Below, piece by piece: positions 1 to 9,349 of a DNA stretch of 25,078 bases (position 1 is its first letter; every line of letters begins with the position of its first letter). Position numbers and translations under genes: made by a program. Under the pieces are notes generated by a model that saw nothing but the letters and a program-made list of their open reading frames with translations, did no database searches and had not been told where the DNA came from. The stretch comes from an uncultured Lachnospiraceae bacterium (GTDB taxonomy: Bacteria; Bacillota_A; Clostridia; Lachnospirales; Lachnospiraceae), in assembly GCA_947175285.1 (NCBI GenBank), contig CAMWMM010000015.1, positions 1 to 25,078 of the forward strand, given 5' to 3'.

Positions 1-87
1 CTGTATATTTTCTGTCTGTGTATACTGTGCACTGAAATTCTCAATTCCTACTTTAGAAATAGGATTTAAACAATGATATTTAAACAT
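1..87 (-). CDS. serA: Probable D-3-phosphoglycerate dehydrogenase, N-terminal fragment
   Basis: Only the first 29 codons are inside the window; the gene runs off the left edge. The start is an ATG at 87-85 behind an AGGAGGA ribosome binding site at 98-92. The visible peptide begins MFKYHCLNPISKVG, which resembles the short N-terminal lead of clostridial phosphoglycerate dehydrogenases (often xYKYHCLNPIxxxG from memory). The gene directly follows serC, and the two enzymes catalyse consecutive steps of serine synthesis from 3-phosphoglycerate. Assignment rests on this short peptide and on position, so it is an inference rather than a domain match. The usual catalytic and NAD-binding parts lie outside the window. 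Confidence 0.7.
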   Translation of the reverse strand, partial: MFKYHCLNPISKVGIENFSAQYTQTENIQ

Positions 88-101
88 TTTGTCCTCCTGA
101 C

Positions 102-162
102 TCAGCCCGCGAGTTTGAGCTTATGCTCAAACGATTGCATAACCCGAACAAGTTCGGGCTGA
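102..162 (-). other. serC-serA spacer with competing hairpins
   Basis: Three inverted repeats are packed in the spacer between serC and the next gene. An 8-bp arm 102-109 pairs with 155-162. Nested inside it is a perfect 8-bp hairpin, 113-120 with 125-132 (TTAT loop on the plus strand). A third hairpin, 143-149 with 152-158, uses part of the same right arm as the outer stem, so the outer stem and the third hairpin cannot both form. It lies just upstream of the serA ribosome binding site. It could be an attenuator, an mRNA processing or stability element, or a dispersed palindromic repeat; the sequence alone does not decide. Confidence 0.6.
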
Positions 163-166
163 AAAT

Positions 167-1249
167 CTATTTTTCGCCTTTTTCGAAGTCTCTCATAAAA
201 GCAACCAGTTTCTCTACGCCCTCAACCGGCATAGCGTTGTAAATGCTTGCGCGCATACCGCCCACACTGCGGTGTCCTTTCAGATTGACAAATCCCGCTG
301 CTTCTGCTTCTTTAATAAACTTAGCATTTAACTCATCACTTCCCGTAACGAAAGGAACATTCATAAGAGAACGGTCTTCTTTTCTGACGGTTCCCTTGAA
401 TAAAGAACTTTCATCCAGAAAATCATATAAAATTTTTGCCTTTTTCTCATTCAACTCTTTCATTGCTGCAAGTCCGCCGTTTTTGATGAGCCACTTAAAG
501 ACTTTGCCGCAGATATAAATACCGTAGCACGGAGGCGTATTGTATAAAGAGTCATTATCCGCCTGTACTTTATAATTCATCATGGTCGGAGTTCCCGGCA
601 ATACGTCATCGCTCAAGAGGTCTTCTCTGATAATAACGACCTGTGTACCTGCAGGTCCTACGTTCTTCTGTACACCTGCATAAATCATGCCGTATTTTGT
701 GACATCCATCGGCTCTGATAAGAAGCAGGAGGAAACATCGGAAACAAGAATTTTCCCTTTTGTATCAGGCAGAGTATGATACTTCGTGCCGTAAATTGTA
801 TTGTTCTCACAAATATATACATAGTCCATATCGTCCGTAATCGGTAAATCGGAACAATCCGGAATATAAGAAAATGTCTTATCTGCGGAAGAGGCAAGTT
901 CTACTGCTTCTCCGTACATCTTCGCTTCCGCAAATGCTTTCTTTGCCCATTGTCCTGTCAAAATATAACCCGCCTTACGGTTTTTCATCAGGTTCATCGG
1001 CACGGATGCAAATATCAGGCTTGCACCGCCCTGTAAAAAGATAACCTTATAGTTATCAGGAATGTTTAATAAGGTTCTTAAGTCAGCTTCCGCTTCTTTG
1101 ATAATCGTATCATATACTTTGGAACGATGACTCATTTCCATTACGGACATACCGCATCCCTTATAGTCTAACATCTCCTCTGCAGCTTCTTTTAACACTT
1201 CTTCAGGTAAAACTGCCGGACCTGCTGAAAAATTGTATACTCTTGCCAC
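167..1249 (-). CDS. serC: Phosphoserine aminotransferase
   Basis: PLP-dependent class V aminotransferase that makes phosphoserine from 3-phosphohydroxypyruvate and glutamate, the second step of serine synthesis, in the cytoplasm. The 360-residue length is normal for SerC. It begins with the typical RVYNFSAGPAVLPEEVL, has the substrate/cofactor-loop FLQGGASLIFA near residue 73, and the PLP-lysine region YAGVQKNVGPAG around residue 195. The start is supported by a GGAGGAG site 8-12 bases upstream. A promoter-like sequence lies at 1327-1355, so serC appears to begin its own transcript and run into serA. No oddities seen. Confidence 0.97.
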   Translation of the reverse strand: MARVYNFSAGPAVLPEEVLKEAAEEMLDYKGCGMSVMEMSHRSKVYDTIIKEAEADLRTLLNIPDNYKVIFLQGGASLIFASVPMNLMKNRKAGYILTGQWAKKAFAEAKMYGEAVELASSADKTFSYIPDCSDLPITDDMDYVYICENNTIYGTKYHTLPDTKGKILVSDVSSCFLSEPMDVTKYGMIYAGVQKNVGPAGTQVVIIREDLLSDDVLPGTPTMMNYKVQADNDSLYNTPPCYGIYICGKVFKWLIKNGGLAAMKELNEKKAKILYDFLDESSLFKGTVRKEDRSLMNVPFVTGSDELNAKFIKEAEAAGFVNLKGHRSVGGMRASIYNAMPVEGVEKLVAFMRDFEKGEK

Positions 1250-1326
1250 TGTTTTCTCCTCCAGTCATTATAAAAAATATGAATTAACAATAATATCTCA
1301 CTATAAATAAACAGACATCAAGAAAT

Positions 1327-1355
1327 ATTTTACATTTATCCTGTACTTTCGTCAA
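1327..1355 (-). promoter_or_regulatory. Predicted sigma-A promoter of serC
   Basis: Read on the minus strand, TTGACG (1355-1350) is followed after exactly 17 bases by TAAAAT (1332-1327). This would start transcription near 1320 and give a leader of about 70 bases before serC. Confidence 0.65.
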
Positions 1356-1382
1356 TTCCTATTATGAAAAAGTTTCTTAATA

Positions 1383-1415
1383 ATTAACAGTTCAGCCCTC
1401 TTATGAACTGTTAAT
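1383..1415 (-). terminator. Hairpin at the end of the L,D-transpeptidase gene
   Basis: A perfect 12-bp stem pairs 1383-1394 with 1404-1415 around a 9-base loop. The right arm includes the TAA stop of the L,D-transpeptidase gene. The minus-strand sequence after it is T-rich but not a clean U-run, so termination efficiency is uncertain. It would close the long vanY-to-ldt transcript before the serC promoter. Confidence 0.5.
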
Positions 1416-2793
1416 AATACATTACAACCGGCGTTCCGACCTCCACCATCTCATATATCTGCGCCATCGCATCATACGGTGTATTGATACAGCCGTGCGA
1501 TCCGTTTGTCTTATAAATGGTTCCGCCGTAACTGCTCCGCCACGACGCATCATGAATGCCGATATTTCCTTTAACGGGCATCCAGAAGTTGACATGGGAA
1601 GCGTATCCCTCCCCGCGCAAAATACGATCTGTCTGCTTCGCATAAACATAATTGACGCCGGTGGGAGTTCCCATACGTCTGGATGTATTTCCCGTAACAA
1701 CAGGCGTTTCTATCTGCAAAACCCCATCCAGATAATAGTACATCATCTGTTCTTCCATATCAATTTCAATATACGTACTGCCAATATCGTTTTTCCCCTG
1801 CCGGACGCCCATCTGCGAATAAGCAGGTATATGTACTTCATCCGCTTTCCTTGCAAATGCCTCCGTTAAATAGTCGATTTCCGCTTTCTGATCCAAAAGG
1901 TTGCCGTAAATGCCGCCCTCTATTGTAATAACACCTTTTCCGGTCGTCTGAAATGTTCTTACGGAACCTACCGTATCATATTCTTTTGCCAGCCCGGCAA
2001 TAAATTCCGGTATTGCCTCTTCTCTTATCTGCAATGTGCCGTCATCAGCGTATGCAAGATTTCCGTCCTCATCAAACATAATCCAGTCACATACGACAGA
2101 CGCATCTACCGGAATCAGGTCATCTCCCATCTGATAAACGATATGACAATCCTGAAAATCCTTTATCAAATCCCATTCATGCAGGATTTCCTGCATTTTT
2201 TCTGTCAGTTCCATATCATAATAGCAATCCGCGCTGGCTAACGACACACTATCCGCTGAATTGCTAATTGCTTCTTCCACTGCCAGTCTGGCTTTTTCTA
2301 TGTCTAAAACACTGTCTCTTTCATCGACCAGTTCATAACCCTGATTCGTTTTTATAATAGCAACTTCTCTTTCTTTTGTATCTCCCTGCTCTAAAAAAGA
2401 GAGCGTGTTAAAACACGCTTCCAGCTTATCTTTATCATAGCTGATAACCGGAGCGATTTCGTCATTTCTGATTTTCCAGAGACAATCCACCCACAGCCAG
2501 GGATTCTGTCTGCCAAGATACTGCTTCAGCGATTCTTCAAAATCATATTGATAATCAATATCCTGCGCCATGATTTGATATTCATTTTGTTCTTTATCAT
2601 AAATCGTGATACCATCATAGGAAAACTGCCCGGAAAGTTCAGTATTAACTTCTTCAATACTCTTTCCGGTGCAGTAAATATTGTTAATCCATGTCCCGTA
2701 TACAAAAGCGTTCCGGTAATAAACTGAAAGCCCGATATAAGCAATCAAAAACTGTAATACAACAATACTAAGCAAAAGAAATATTTTTTTCAT
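1411..2793 (-). CDS. L,D-transpeptidase (YkuD domain) with peptidoglycan-binding-like N-terminal region
   Basis: Likely cross-links peptidoglycan 3-3 or attaches proteins, acting outside the membrane. Residues about 4-26 are a single hydrophobic membrane anchor, followed by a long extracellular region like the PG_binding_4 type found in Firmicute L,D-transpeptidases. A C-terminal YkuD catalytic domain spans roughly residues 335-460. The catalytic signature is complete: IGIHDASW with His414 and SHGCIN with Cys435. A GGGAAAG ribosome site precedes the ATG. It begins 34 bases after ilvB, so it is probably cotranscribed with the branched-chain genes, an odd partner for a cell-wall enzyme. No gene symbol is assigned because Firmicutes carry several such paralogues. 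Confidence 0.93.
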   Translation of the reverse strand: MKKIFLLLSIVVLQFLIAYIGLSVYYRNAFVYGTWINNIYCTGKSIEEVNTELSGQFSYDGITIYDKEQNEYQIMAQDIDYQYDFEESLKQYLGRQNPWLWVDCLWKIRNDEIAPVISYDKDKLEACFNTLSFLEQGDTKEREVAIIKTNQGYELVDERDSVLDIEKARLAVEEAISNSADSVSLASADCYYDMELTEKMQEILHEWDLIKDFQDCHIVYQMGDDLIPVDASVVCDWIMFDEDGNLAYADDGTLQIREEAIPEFIAGLAKEYDTVGSVRTFQTTGKGVITIEGGIYGNLLDQKAEIDYLTEAFARKADEVHIPAYSQMGVRQGKNDIGSTYIEIDMEEQMMYYYLDGVLQIETPVVTGNTSRRMGTPTGVNYVYAKQTDRILRGEGYASHVNFWMPVKGNIGIHDASWRSSYGGTIYKTNGSHGCINTPYDAMAQIYEMVEVGTPVVMYY

Positions 2794-2827
2794 AAGACTT
2801 TCCCGGCTAAATTTATGATTTTAAGTT

Positions 2828-4522
2828 TTACTCTTTCCCCGCTAAGTCCTGTGCATCAAAAGCATCGCTGATCGGCGCTCCGGCGGGTACCATCGGGAAT
2901 ACTTTATCGTCTTCCGGAATGATACAATCCAGTAAAACCGGTGCTTTCATGGCAAGCGCTTTTTCTATGGCAGGCGCCACTTCTTCTTTTGACGTTACCC
3001 GGATTGCCGTACAGCCAAGTCCTTCCGCGACTTTACAGAAATCGACTTTATCCTGTAATACGGTCTGAGAATAGCGTTTCTCATAAAACAATGTCTGCCA
3101 CTGTCTTACCATACCAAGCACATGATTGTTAATAACAATCTGGATAATCGGAATATTGTATCTGCTTGCCGTTGCAAGTTCATTCATATTCATTCTAAAG
3201 CAGCCGTCTCCTGCGATATTCACGCAGATTTTATCCGGCATGCCGACCTTTGCACCGATACATGCACCAAGACCGTATCCCATCGTTCCAAGACCGCCTG
3301 AAGAAAGAAACGTACGCGGTTTGGTATATTTGTAATACTGTGCCGCCCACATCTGATGCTGTCCTACGTCCGTTGTGATAATTGCCTGCCCCTTTGTAAT
3401 GCGGTCAAGTTCCTCAATGATATAAGGACAGGACAATACTTCATGGTCATAATTCAGCGGATATTTCTCCTTTAATTCCATGATATGCGAAGTCCACTCC
3501 GAATGCTTCTGATTTTCCAATCCGGCATTAATTTTAGCCAATACTTCTCTTAAATCCCCTACAACAGATACGTCCGTGCGGATATTCTTGTCAATTTCAG
3601 CCGCGTCAATATCAATATGCAATACTTTTGCATGCTCTGCAAATTTATTCGGATTTCCTACGACACGGTCGGAAAATCTTGCGCCAAGTGCGATTAAAAG
3701 GTCACATTCGCTTACGCCGAAGTTAGAAGTTTTCGTTCCGTGCATACCAATCATACCGGTATAGAGACTATCATATCCGTCATAAGCGCCCTTACCCATT
3801 AACGTATCACATACCGGCGCATCCACTTTCTTTGCAAATTCCCTGACTTCTTCAGATGCGCCTGAAATTACGGCGCCTCCGCCCACATAAATGAAAGGCT
3901 TCTTTGCATTTTTAATCAGTTCGATTGCTGCGCTGATATCGGCATCCATATCTTTGCCTTTTACCGTAACTTTTCTTTCCGGCGTCCTGCTGCATTCACA
4001 TTTCGTATATTCACACTTATTAGCCGTAACGTCTTTCGTAATATCCACCAGTACAGGACCCGGTCTACCGTTTCTTGCAATGGCAAATGCTTTACGAATC
4101 GTATCGGCAAGGATGTTGACATCTTTTACGATATAACCGTGTTTCGTAATCGGCATCGTCACGCCCGCAATATCCACTTCCTGAAAAGTATCTTTTCCAA
4201 GAAGCGGCAGATTCACATTACAGGTAATTGCTACCATCGGCACGGAATCCATATATGCCGTTGCAATACCGGTTACAAGGTTGGTCGCGCCGGGTCCGCT
4301 CGTAGCAAGACATACGCCTACTTTTCCCGTTGCTCTTGCATAGCCGTCCGCCGCATGTGCCGCACCCTGCTCATGTGATGTTAAAATATGGGTTATCTCA
4401 TTACTATGCTGATATAAAGCATCATATACGTTCAAAATTGTACCGCCGGGATAACCAAAGACGGTATCAACTCCCTGCTCTTTCAAACATTCCACAACAA
4501 TTTCCGCACCTGTCAGTAACAT
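2828..4522 (-). CDS. ilvB: Acetolactate synthase, large (catalytic) subunit
   Basis: ThDP-dependent enzyme joining two pyruvates, or pyruvate and 2-oxobutyrate, in the first common step of valine, leucine and isoleucine synthesis. From the chosen start it has 564 residues. It shows FGYPGGTILNVYDAL near residue 22, the ThDP-activating glutamate in the SHEQGAAHAADGYARA segment (Glu51), and a ThDP/Mg motif beginning AGDG at residue 437 and ending in the NN of IVINN. The ATG at 4522 is preferred because GAGGAGG lies upstream; a longer reading from a TTG at 4561 has no such support and places the ribosome site inside the gene. It lies 48 bases after ilvD. No regulatory small subunit (ilvN/ilvH) is next to it. 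Confidence 0.95.
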   Translation of the reverse strand: MLLTGAEIVVECLKEQGVDTVFGYPGGTILNVYDALYQHSNEITHILTSHEQGAAHAADGYARATGKVGVCLATSGPGATNLVTGIATAYMDSVPMVAITCNVNLPLLGKDTFQEVDIAGVTMPITKHGYIVKDVNILADTIRKAFAIARNGRPGPVLVDITKDVTANKCEYTKCECSRTPERKVTVKGKDMDADISAAIELIKNAKKPFIYVGGGAVISGASEEVREFAKKVDAPVCDTLMGKGAYDGYDSLYTGMIGMHGTKTSNFGVSECDLLIALGARFSDRVVGNPNKFAEHAKVLHIDIDAAEIDKNIRTDVSVVGDLREVLAKINAGLENQKHSEWTSHIMELKEKYPLNYDHEVLSCPYIIEELDRITKGQAIITTDVGQHQMWAAQYYKYTKPRTFLSSGGLGTMGYGLGACIGAKVGMPDKICVNIAGDGCFRMNMNELATASRYNIPIIQIVINNHVLGMVRQWQTLFYEKRYSQTVLQDKVDFCKVAEGLGCTAIRVTSKEEVAPAIEKALAMKAPVLLDCIIPEDDKVFPMVPAGAPISDAFDAQDLAGKE

Positions 4523-4570
4523 TTTTCTTTTTTCCTCCTCGTTATATGCTTCTGCCGACAAAACATATCA

Positions 4571-6241
4571 TTAATGTTTCGGTATCTCTAAAATCGCGCC
4601 CCGGTTTCCGCTTGTAACCTGCTCACGATATCTTGCAAGATAGCCCGTTGTCACTTTCGGTTCTCTCGGCTGCCACTTTGCTTTCCTTGCTGCCATTTCT
4701 TCATCTGATACTTTCACATCCAGTTTCATTTCCGGAATATTGATGCTGATAATATCGCCCTCTTCTATGAGTGCAATCGGTCCGCCTACGGCTGCTTCCG
4801 GTGAAACATGACCGATAGAAGCGCCGCGGGAAGCCCCTGAAAAACGACCGTCCGTAATAAGCGCAACACTTGAACCAAGTCCCATTCCCGCAATCGCTGA
4901 CGTCGGATTTAACATCTCACGCATACCCGGTCCGCCTTTCGGTCCCTCATAACGGATAACGACAACGTCGCCCGCCTTAATTTTTCCGCCTTTAATCGCT
5001 TCAATCGCATCTTCCTCACATTCAAAGACACGCGCAGGGCCCTCATGCACCATCATTTCCTCTACAACCGCAGAACGTTTTACCACACTGCCGTCCGGTG
5101 CAAGATTTCCCTTTAATACGGCAAGTCCTCCGGTTTTGGAATAAGGATTATCCAGTGTTCTTATTACTTCCGGATTCTTATTTACCGCATCTGCAATATT
5201 TTCTCCGATTGTCTTTCCTGTTACCGTCATACATTCCGTATGCAAAAGTCCTGCATCCGCAAGCTGTTTCATTACCGCGTAAACACCGCCGGCTTCGTTC
5301 AAATCTTCCATATAAGTAGGTCCGGCAGGCGCTAAATGACACAGATTAGGTGTTTTCTCACTGATTTCATTTGCAAAAGAAATATCAAAATCAAAATCAA
5401 CCTCATGCGCAATCGCCGGTAAATGCAGCATGGAGTTTGTAGAACAGCCAAGCGCCATATCTACGGTCAGCGCATTTAAAATGGCATCCTTTGTCATAAT
5501 ATCCCTTGGTCTTATATTCTGACGGTACATTTCCATAACCGCCATGCCCGCATGTTTCGCAAGCTTGATTCTTTCAGAATAAACTGCCGGAATCGTACCG
5601 TTACCGCGAAGTCCCATACCAAGCGCCTCTGTCAGACAGTTCATCGAGTTTGCCGTATACATACCGGAGCAGGAACCGCAGGTAGGACATACTTTTTCTT
5701 CAAATTCTCTTACTTCTTCTTCGCTCATGCTTCCGGCTGCATGGGCGCCTACTGCCTCAAACATAGAAGAAAGGCTTCTCTTCTGTCCTTTGACATGTCC
5801 GGCAAGCATAGGACCGCCGGAAACAAATACGGTAGGCACATTGATTCTTGCCGCCGCCATTAAAAGTCCGGGTACGTTTTTATCACAATTCGGAACCATG
5901 ACCAGCGCATCGAACTGATGGGCAAGCGCCATACATTCCGTAGAATCGGCAATCAAATCTCTGGTAACGAGCGAATATTTCATACCGATATGTCCCATGG
6001 CAATTCCGTCACATACTGCAATTGCAGGGAATACAACCGGTACGCCGCCTGCTTCCGCAACCCCCAGTTTTACCGCATTCACAATTTTATCCAAATTCAT
6101 ATGTCCCGGTACAATTTCATTATAAGAACTAACGATACCGACCATCGGCTTTTTCATTTCTTCTTCCGTAAATCCAAGTGCATTGAACAGGCTTCTGTGA
6201 GGAGCCTGCTGCATTCCGCTCTTTACATTGTCACTTCTCAT
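4571..6241 (-). CDS. ilvD: Dihydroxy-acid dehydratase
   Basis: Iron-sulfur enzyme that dehydrates 2,3-dihydroxy-isovalerate (and the methylvalerate) to the 2-oxo acids, the third step of valine/isoleucine synthesis. From the chosen start it is 556 residues, the usual length. Cluster-ligand regions are visible: [10 protein letters not shown] (Cys119) and [16 protein letters not shown] (Cys185, Cys188, Cys191). The late [20 protein letters not shown] segment is also typical. The ATG at 6241 is chosen because AGGAGA sits 8 bases upstream; an in-frame ATG 17 codons earlier would put a non-conserved, Lys/Arg/Asn-rich tail on the protein. Neighbours are ilvB downstream and the membrane glycosyltransferase gene upstream. 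Confidence 0.96.
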   Translation of the reverse strand: MRSDNVKSGMQQAPHRSLFNALGFTEEEMKKPMVGIVSSYNEIVPGHMNLDKIVNAVKLGVAEAGGVPVVFPAIAVCDGIAMGHIGMKYSLVTRDLIADSTECMALAHQFDALVMVPNCDKNVPGLLMAAARINVPTVFVSGGPMLAGHVKGQKRSLSSMFEAVGAHAAGSMSEEEVREFEEKVCPTCGSCSGMYTANSMNCLTEALGMGLRGNGTIPAVYSERIKLAKHAGMAVMEMYRQNIRPRDIMTKDAILNALTVDMALGCSTNSMLHLPAIAHEVDFDFDISFANEISEKTPNLCHLAPAGPTYMEDLNEAGGVYAVMKQLADAGLLHTECMTVTGKTIGENIADAVNKNPEVIRTLDNPYSKTGGLAVLKGNLAPDGSVVKRSAVVEEMMVHEGPARVFECEEDAIEAIKGGKIKAGDVVVIRYEGPKGGPGMREMLNPTSAIAGMGLGSSVALITDGRFSGASRGASIGHVSPEAAVGGPIALIEEGDIISINIPEMKLDVKVSDEEMAARKAKWQPREPKVTTGYLARYREQVTSGNRGAILEIPKH

Positions 6242-6320
6242 ATTTCTTTCTCCTTTTTGTTGTAATCTATTTCTACTGTTTTTCTTTTTCAATTCATCGT
6301 ATTACATTATTTTTATACTG

Positions 6321-7874
6321 TCAATAAGCTGATTTTCTTTCGTATAAAACAAACCGCTCATTTTCATAACAAAAATCCATCTCTTTTTCAATGTAATCCC
6401 ATGCAATTTCATCGTGGAATACATAAAATTTCCATTTGTCCGCAGAGTCCGCTTTCTCAAATTCCTCTGCCGTCAGTAACAGCAGTTTATCAAGCAGAAT
6501 ATAGTCTGCATCCTGCATCGTACCGGCTGTATCTTCCCTGTCATAAAGATACTTAACTAAATACTCCTGATCGCAGTCGCTGACAAAGACCATCTTGTCA
6601 CTTTGCAAGTCCATATGTTCATAGGCGTCTTCAATCGCGGCTTCTCTGTCGCTGTACTGTGCCAGATAAAACGGGTTGCTTAACAGTTTGACGCATAAAC
6701 ATACGGCAAATACATTGATGCCATAAATAAGCTCCTTTTTCCCGACAAGCGAAATCAAGCGGGATATCATCCATGTGAACAGCAGCACAACGGGAATCCC
6801 AAAAAAGGAAAAGACCCTGTAATAAGGAAGCGCTGCCTGTATGATAAGCATAAGCGGCGTCAAAATGAATGACAGCAAAAGATACCATTCCAAAAATCCT
6901 GCCGGCTTCCGGAATAAAACAATTAATACCCCCAACAGGGCGATTCCTGTAACAATAAGCAAAATAATTGACATTCCGGAATAATAATATTCAAACAGTG
7001 CTTTTATCCATATGCCGAAACGGGACAGATAACCTTCTCTCGGCACACTCTGTATATATGGAGTGTCCAGCATATATTGAATGCCTGTCCGCAGCGAAGC
7101 AAACGGGGCATGCAGAATAATCGAAACATGGCTCTGACCGTAAAACTCCCGCTCCGGCATCTTTGAAAGCAGATTCGAACCGATTGCCAGCCATATGACC
7201 GCATATAAACCTGTCACACATACCGCACTGATAAGCGCAGTAACAAAAAGCCGCCAAAATTCTTTAGTCCGCTTTTCCAGCAAAAGCCATCCTCCGCCAA
7301 TCACACAAAGCGGTACAACAAAATAAACACTGCTCGGCAGCGTATAAATTGCCCAGATAAAAGCACAGGCAAGCACAATATAATGCCTTTTCTCATTCTT
7401 CTTAAACTTCACTATCTGCAGCAGCTCATAAAGCGCCGTCAAATACAAACAGGATGCAAGCGCATATCCCCTGCCCTGTACCGCAAGCTGGTTGACAAGT
7501 TCCATAGAGACATAAAGAAGCGGCGGAACAAGCGCATATCCTTTCGGAAAGCATTTCCTGCTTATGATAAACAGCAGCCACAGGCTAATCAGACTGCATA
7601 TCCATGATATGCCTCTTAACCCTATCGCTGCATTGCCAAATAAATCAAAAATGGCGGAAAGAACGGAATAGCCTACATGATTGTTCGGAAGCGGCCAGTG
7701 AATTGCCGCATAGACAGGCCCCCGGCTGATAAAATAATAATATGTATAAAGCTCATCGTACCACGGCGTCAAGGCAAAAAGCCTCCAGCCGTAGTACACT
7801 GACATAACCAAAAGCAGAAGCAGGAAAAGCACAGATTCAATATGTTTTTTTCCCCACTTTATATATGCTGGCAC
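6321..7874 (-). CDS. GT-C type membrane glycosyltransferase-like protein
   Basis: A multi-pass membrane protein of about 517 residues with roughly ten hydrophobic segments, followed by a soluble C-terminal stretch of about 100 residues. After the first segment is the loop [12 protein letters not shown], with an Asp-Glu pair in the place where GT-C (PMT/ArnT-like) enzymes keep catalytic acids, then [11 protein letters not shown]. It probably moves a sugar from a lipid-linked donor onto an extracellular acceptor; donor and acceptor are unknown. The start is uncertain. I prefer the GTG at 7874, with GGGAG 7 bases upstream, giving a 16-base overlap with leuB. ATGs at 7898 and 7913 would extend the overlap and lack well-spaced ribosome sites. 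Its place inside a branched-chain operon is unexpected. Confidence 0.8.
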   Translation of the reverse strand: MPAYIKWGKKHIESVLFLLLLLVMSVYYGWRLFALTPWYDELYTYYYFISRGPVYAAIHWPLPNNHVGYSVLSAIFDLFGNAAIGLRGISWICSLISLWLLFIISRKCFPKGYALVPPLLYVSMELVNQLAVQGRGYALASCLYLTALYELLQIVKFKKNEKRHYIVLACAFIWAIYTLPSSVYFVVPLCVIGGGWLLLEKRTKEFWRLFVTALISAVCVTGLYAVIWLAIGSNLLSKMPEREFYGQSHVSIILHAPFASLRTGIQYMLDTPYIQSVPREGYLSRFGIWIKALFEYYYSGMSIILLIVTGIALLGVLIVLFRKPAGFLEWYLLLSFILTPLMLIIQAALPYYRVFSFFGIPVVLLFTWMISRLISLVGKKELIYGINVFAVCLCVKLLSNPFYLAQYSDREAAIEDAYEHMDLQSDKMVFVSDCDQEYLVKYLYDREDTAGTMQDADYILLDKLLLLTAEEFEKADSADKWKFYVFHDEIAWDYIEKEMDFCYENERFVLYERKSAY

Positions 7875-8941
7875 AACAAGTCTCCCATCTGTCTGCATCC
7901 TACCTGCTTGCATCCTTCAGACATAATATCCCCGGTCCGGTAGCCTTCCTGCAATACCTTTTTCACAGCATTGTCAATGGCATCTGCTTCCTTATCCAAA
8001 TCAAAACTGTAACGCAGCATCATAGATGCGGAAAGAACCGTCGCAATCGGATTGGCAATATCCTTTCCTGCAATATCGGGTGCAGAACCATGGCTTGGCT
8101 CATAAAGACCGAATTTGGAGTCATTTAAAGAAGCAGATGCTAACATCCCGATTGACCCCGTCACCATACTTGCCTCGTCAGATAAAATATCCCCAAACAT
8201 ATTCTCTGTCAGAATCACATCAAACTGCGCAGGGTCTTTGACTAACTGCATCGCACAGTTGTCAACAAGCATATGTTCTAACGTAACCTCCGGATAGTCT
8301 TTTGCCACTTCCTCTACCACTGCTCTCCAAAGTCTGGAGGAATCCAGAACATTTGCCTTATCCACACTGGTTACTTTTTTCTTTCTTTTCATTGCAATTT
8401 CAAAGCCTTTAATAGCAATCCTGCGGATTTCCGTTTCGTCATAAGTCAATGTATCGATTGCTTTGCGAATGCCGTTTTCCTCGACTGTTTTGCGTTCTAC
8501 GAAATAAAGACCGCCTGTCAGTTCTCTCATAATCAGCATATCAAAGCCTTTTTCGGAAATTTCCTCTTTCAGCGGACATGCCCCTGCAAGTTCTTCATAC
8601 AGTACTGCAGGTCTTAAATTCGCAAATAAATTCAGTGCTTTCCGAATTCCTAAAAGTCCTGCCTCCGGTCTTAAATTCGGAGGAAGTTTATACCAAGGAG
8701 AAGTTGTCGTATCGCCGCCGATAGAACCCATCAGCACCGCATCCGCACTCTTTGCCGTCTCTATTGCTTCGTCCGTAAGCGGTACGCCATGTACGTCAAT
8801 AGAAGCGCCGCCCATTAATATATCCGTATACTGCATCGTGTGACCGTATTTTTTTGCCACTGCATCCAATACTTTCTTTGCTTCCGCTACAATTTCAGGT
8901 CCAATCCCGTCTCCCGGGATACATGTAATATGTAATTCCAT
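7859..8941 (-). CDS. leuB: 3-isopropylmalate dehydrogenase
   Basis: NAD- and Mg-dependent oxidative decarboxylase of leucine synthesis, converting 3-isopropylmalate to 2-oxoisocaproate. The 360-residue length is normal. Family marks include [14 protein letters not shown] at the N-terminus, the RELTGGLYF segment, [16 protein letters not shown], the DILSDEAS metal-binding stretch and the late [23 protein letters not shown] lies 8-9 bases upstream of the ATG. It starts 53 bases after yajC, beyond a 12-bp hairpin, and its end overlaps the glycosyltransferase gene. leuA, leuC and leuD are not in the window. Confidence 0.96.
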   Translation of the reverse strand: MELHITCIPGDGIGPEIVAEAKKVLDAVAKKYGHTMQYTDILMGGASIDVHGVPLTDEAIETAKSADAVLMGSIGGDTTTSPWYKLPPNLRPEAGLLGIRKALNLFANLRPAVLYEELAGACPLKEEISEKGFDMLIMRELTGGLYFVERKTVEENGIRKAIDTLTYDETEIRRIAIKGFEIAMKRKKKVTSVDKANVLDSSRLWRAVVEEVAKDYPEVTLEHMLVDNCAMQLVKDPAQFDVILTENMFGDILSDEASMVTGSIGMLASASLNDSKFGLYEPSHGSAPDIAGKDIANPIATVLSASMMLRYSFDLDKEADAIDNAVKKVLQEGYRTGDIMSEGCKQVGCRQMGDLLCQHI

Positions 8942-8962
8942 TATTTTATACCTCCATATGCT

Positions 8963-8992
8963 AAATAAGATGCACCGAAATGCATCTTATTT
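8963..8992 (-). terminator. Hairpin between yajC and leuB
   Basis: Perfect 12-bp stem, 8963-8974 with 8981-8992, and a 6-base loop. The 3' arm on the minus strand ends in TTATTT, giving a partly U-rich end. It could terminate the vanY-tgt-yajC transcript or only dampen readthrough into leuB. No good promoter was found between it and leuB, which argues for partial readthrough. Confidence 0.5.
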
Positions 8993-8994
8993 CT

Positions 8995-9306
8995 TTATTC
9001 CGCGTCTGCCTTTTCTACCTGGGCTATTGCTGCTTTCTGCATCGGAATACGGCAGTTTTTATTATTACCGAATTCTATAATGACAGTATCATCCGTAATA
9101 TCAATGATAACGCCGTAAAAACCACTGTTTGTCAGTACAGAATCACCGACCGATAAATCCGCAAGCATCGCAGCTACTCTTTTCTGCTCTCTCTTCTGCG
9201 GACGAATCATGATAAACCACATAGCGCCAAAGATGACTACCATGTATATAATCATTAAAATACCACCGCCCGTTGCCGATGCTTCCTCAGTTAATAACAT
9301 TCCCAT
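8995..9306 (-). CDS. yajC: Preprotein translocase subunit YajC
   Basis: Small single-pass membrane protein associated with the SecDF part of the Sec export machinery. At 103 residues it has one hydrophobic segment (about 13-34) followed directly by the family signature WFIMIRPQKREQKR and a small soluble domain with SVGDSVLTNSGFYGVI. AGGAG lies 9 bases before the ATG. It follows tgt by 43 bases; the tgt-yajC order is widely conserved in bacteria. secD/secF do not follow here; leuB does. Confidence 0.95.
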   Translation of the reverse strand: MGMLLTEEASATGGGILMIIYMVVIFGAMWFIMIRPQKREQKRVAAMLADLSVGDSVLTNSGFYGVIIDITDDTVIIEFGNNKNCRIPMQKAAIAQVEKADAE

Positions 9307-9349
9307 AATATTTTACTCCTTTCTTTACCATATCATTATAACAAGCCAT

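Noticed and set aside
4523..4561. Longer ilvB starting at a TTG
   Set aside because: The GAGGAGG ribosome site would lie within the coding part; the ATG at 4522 fits both this site and the family start.
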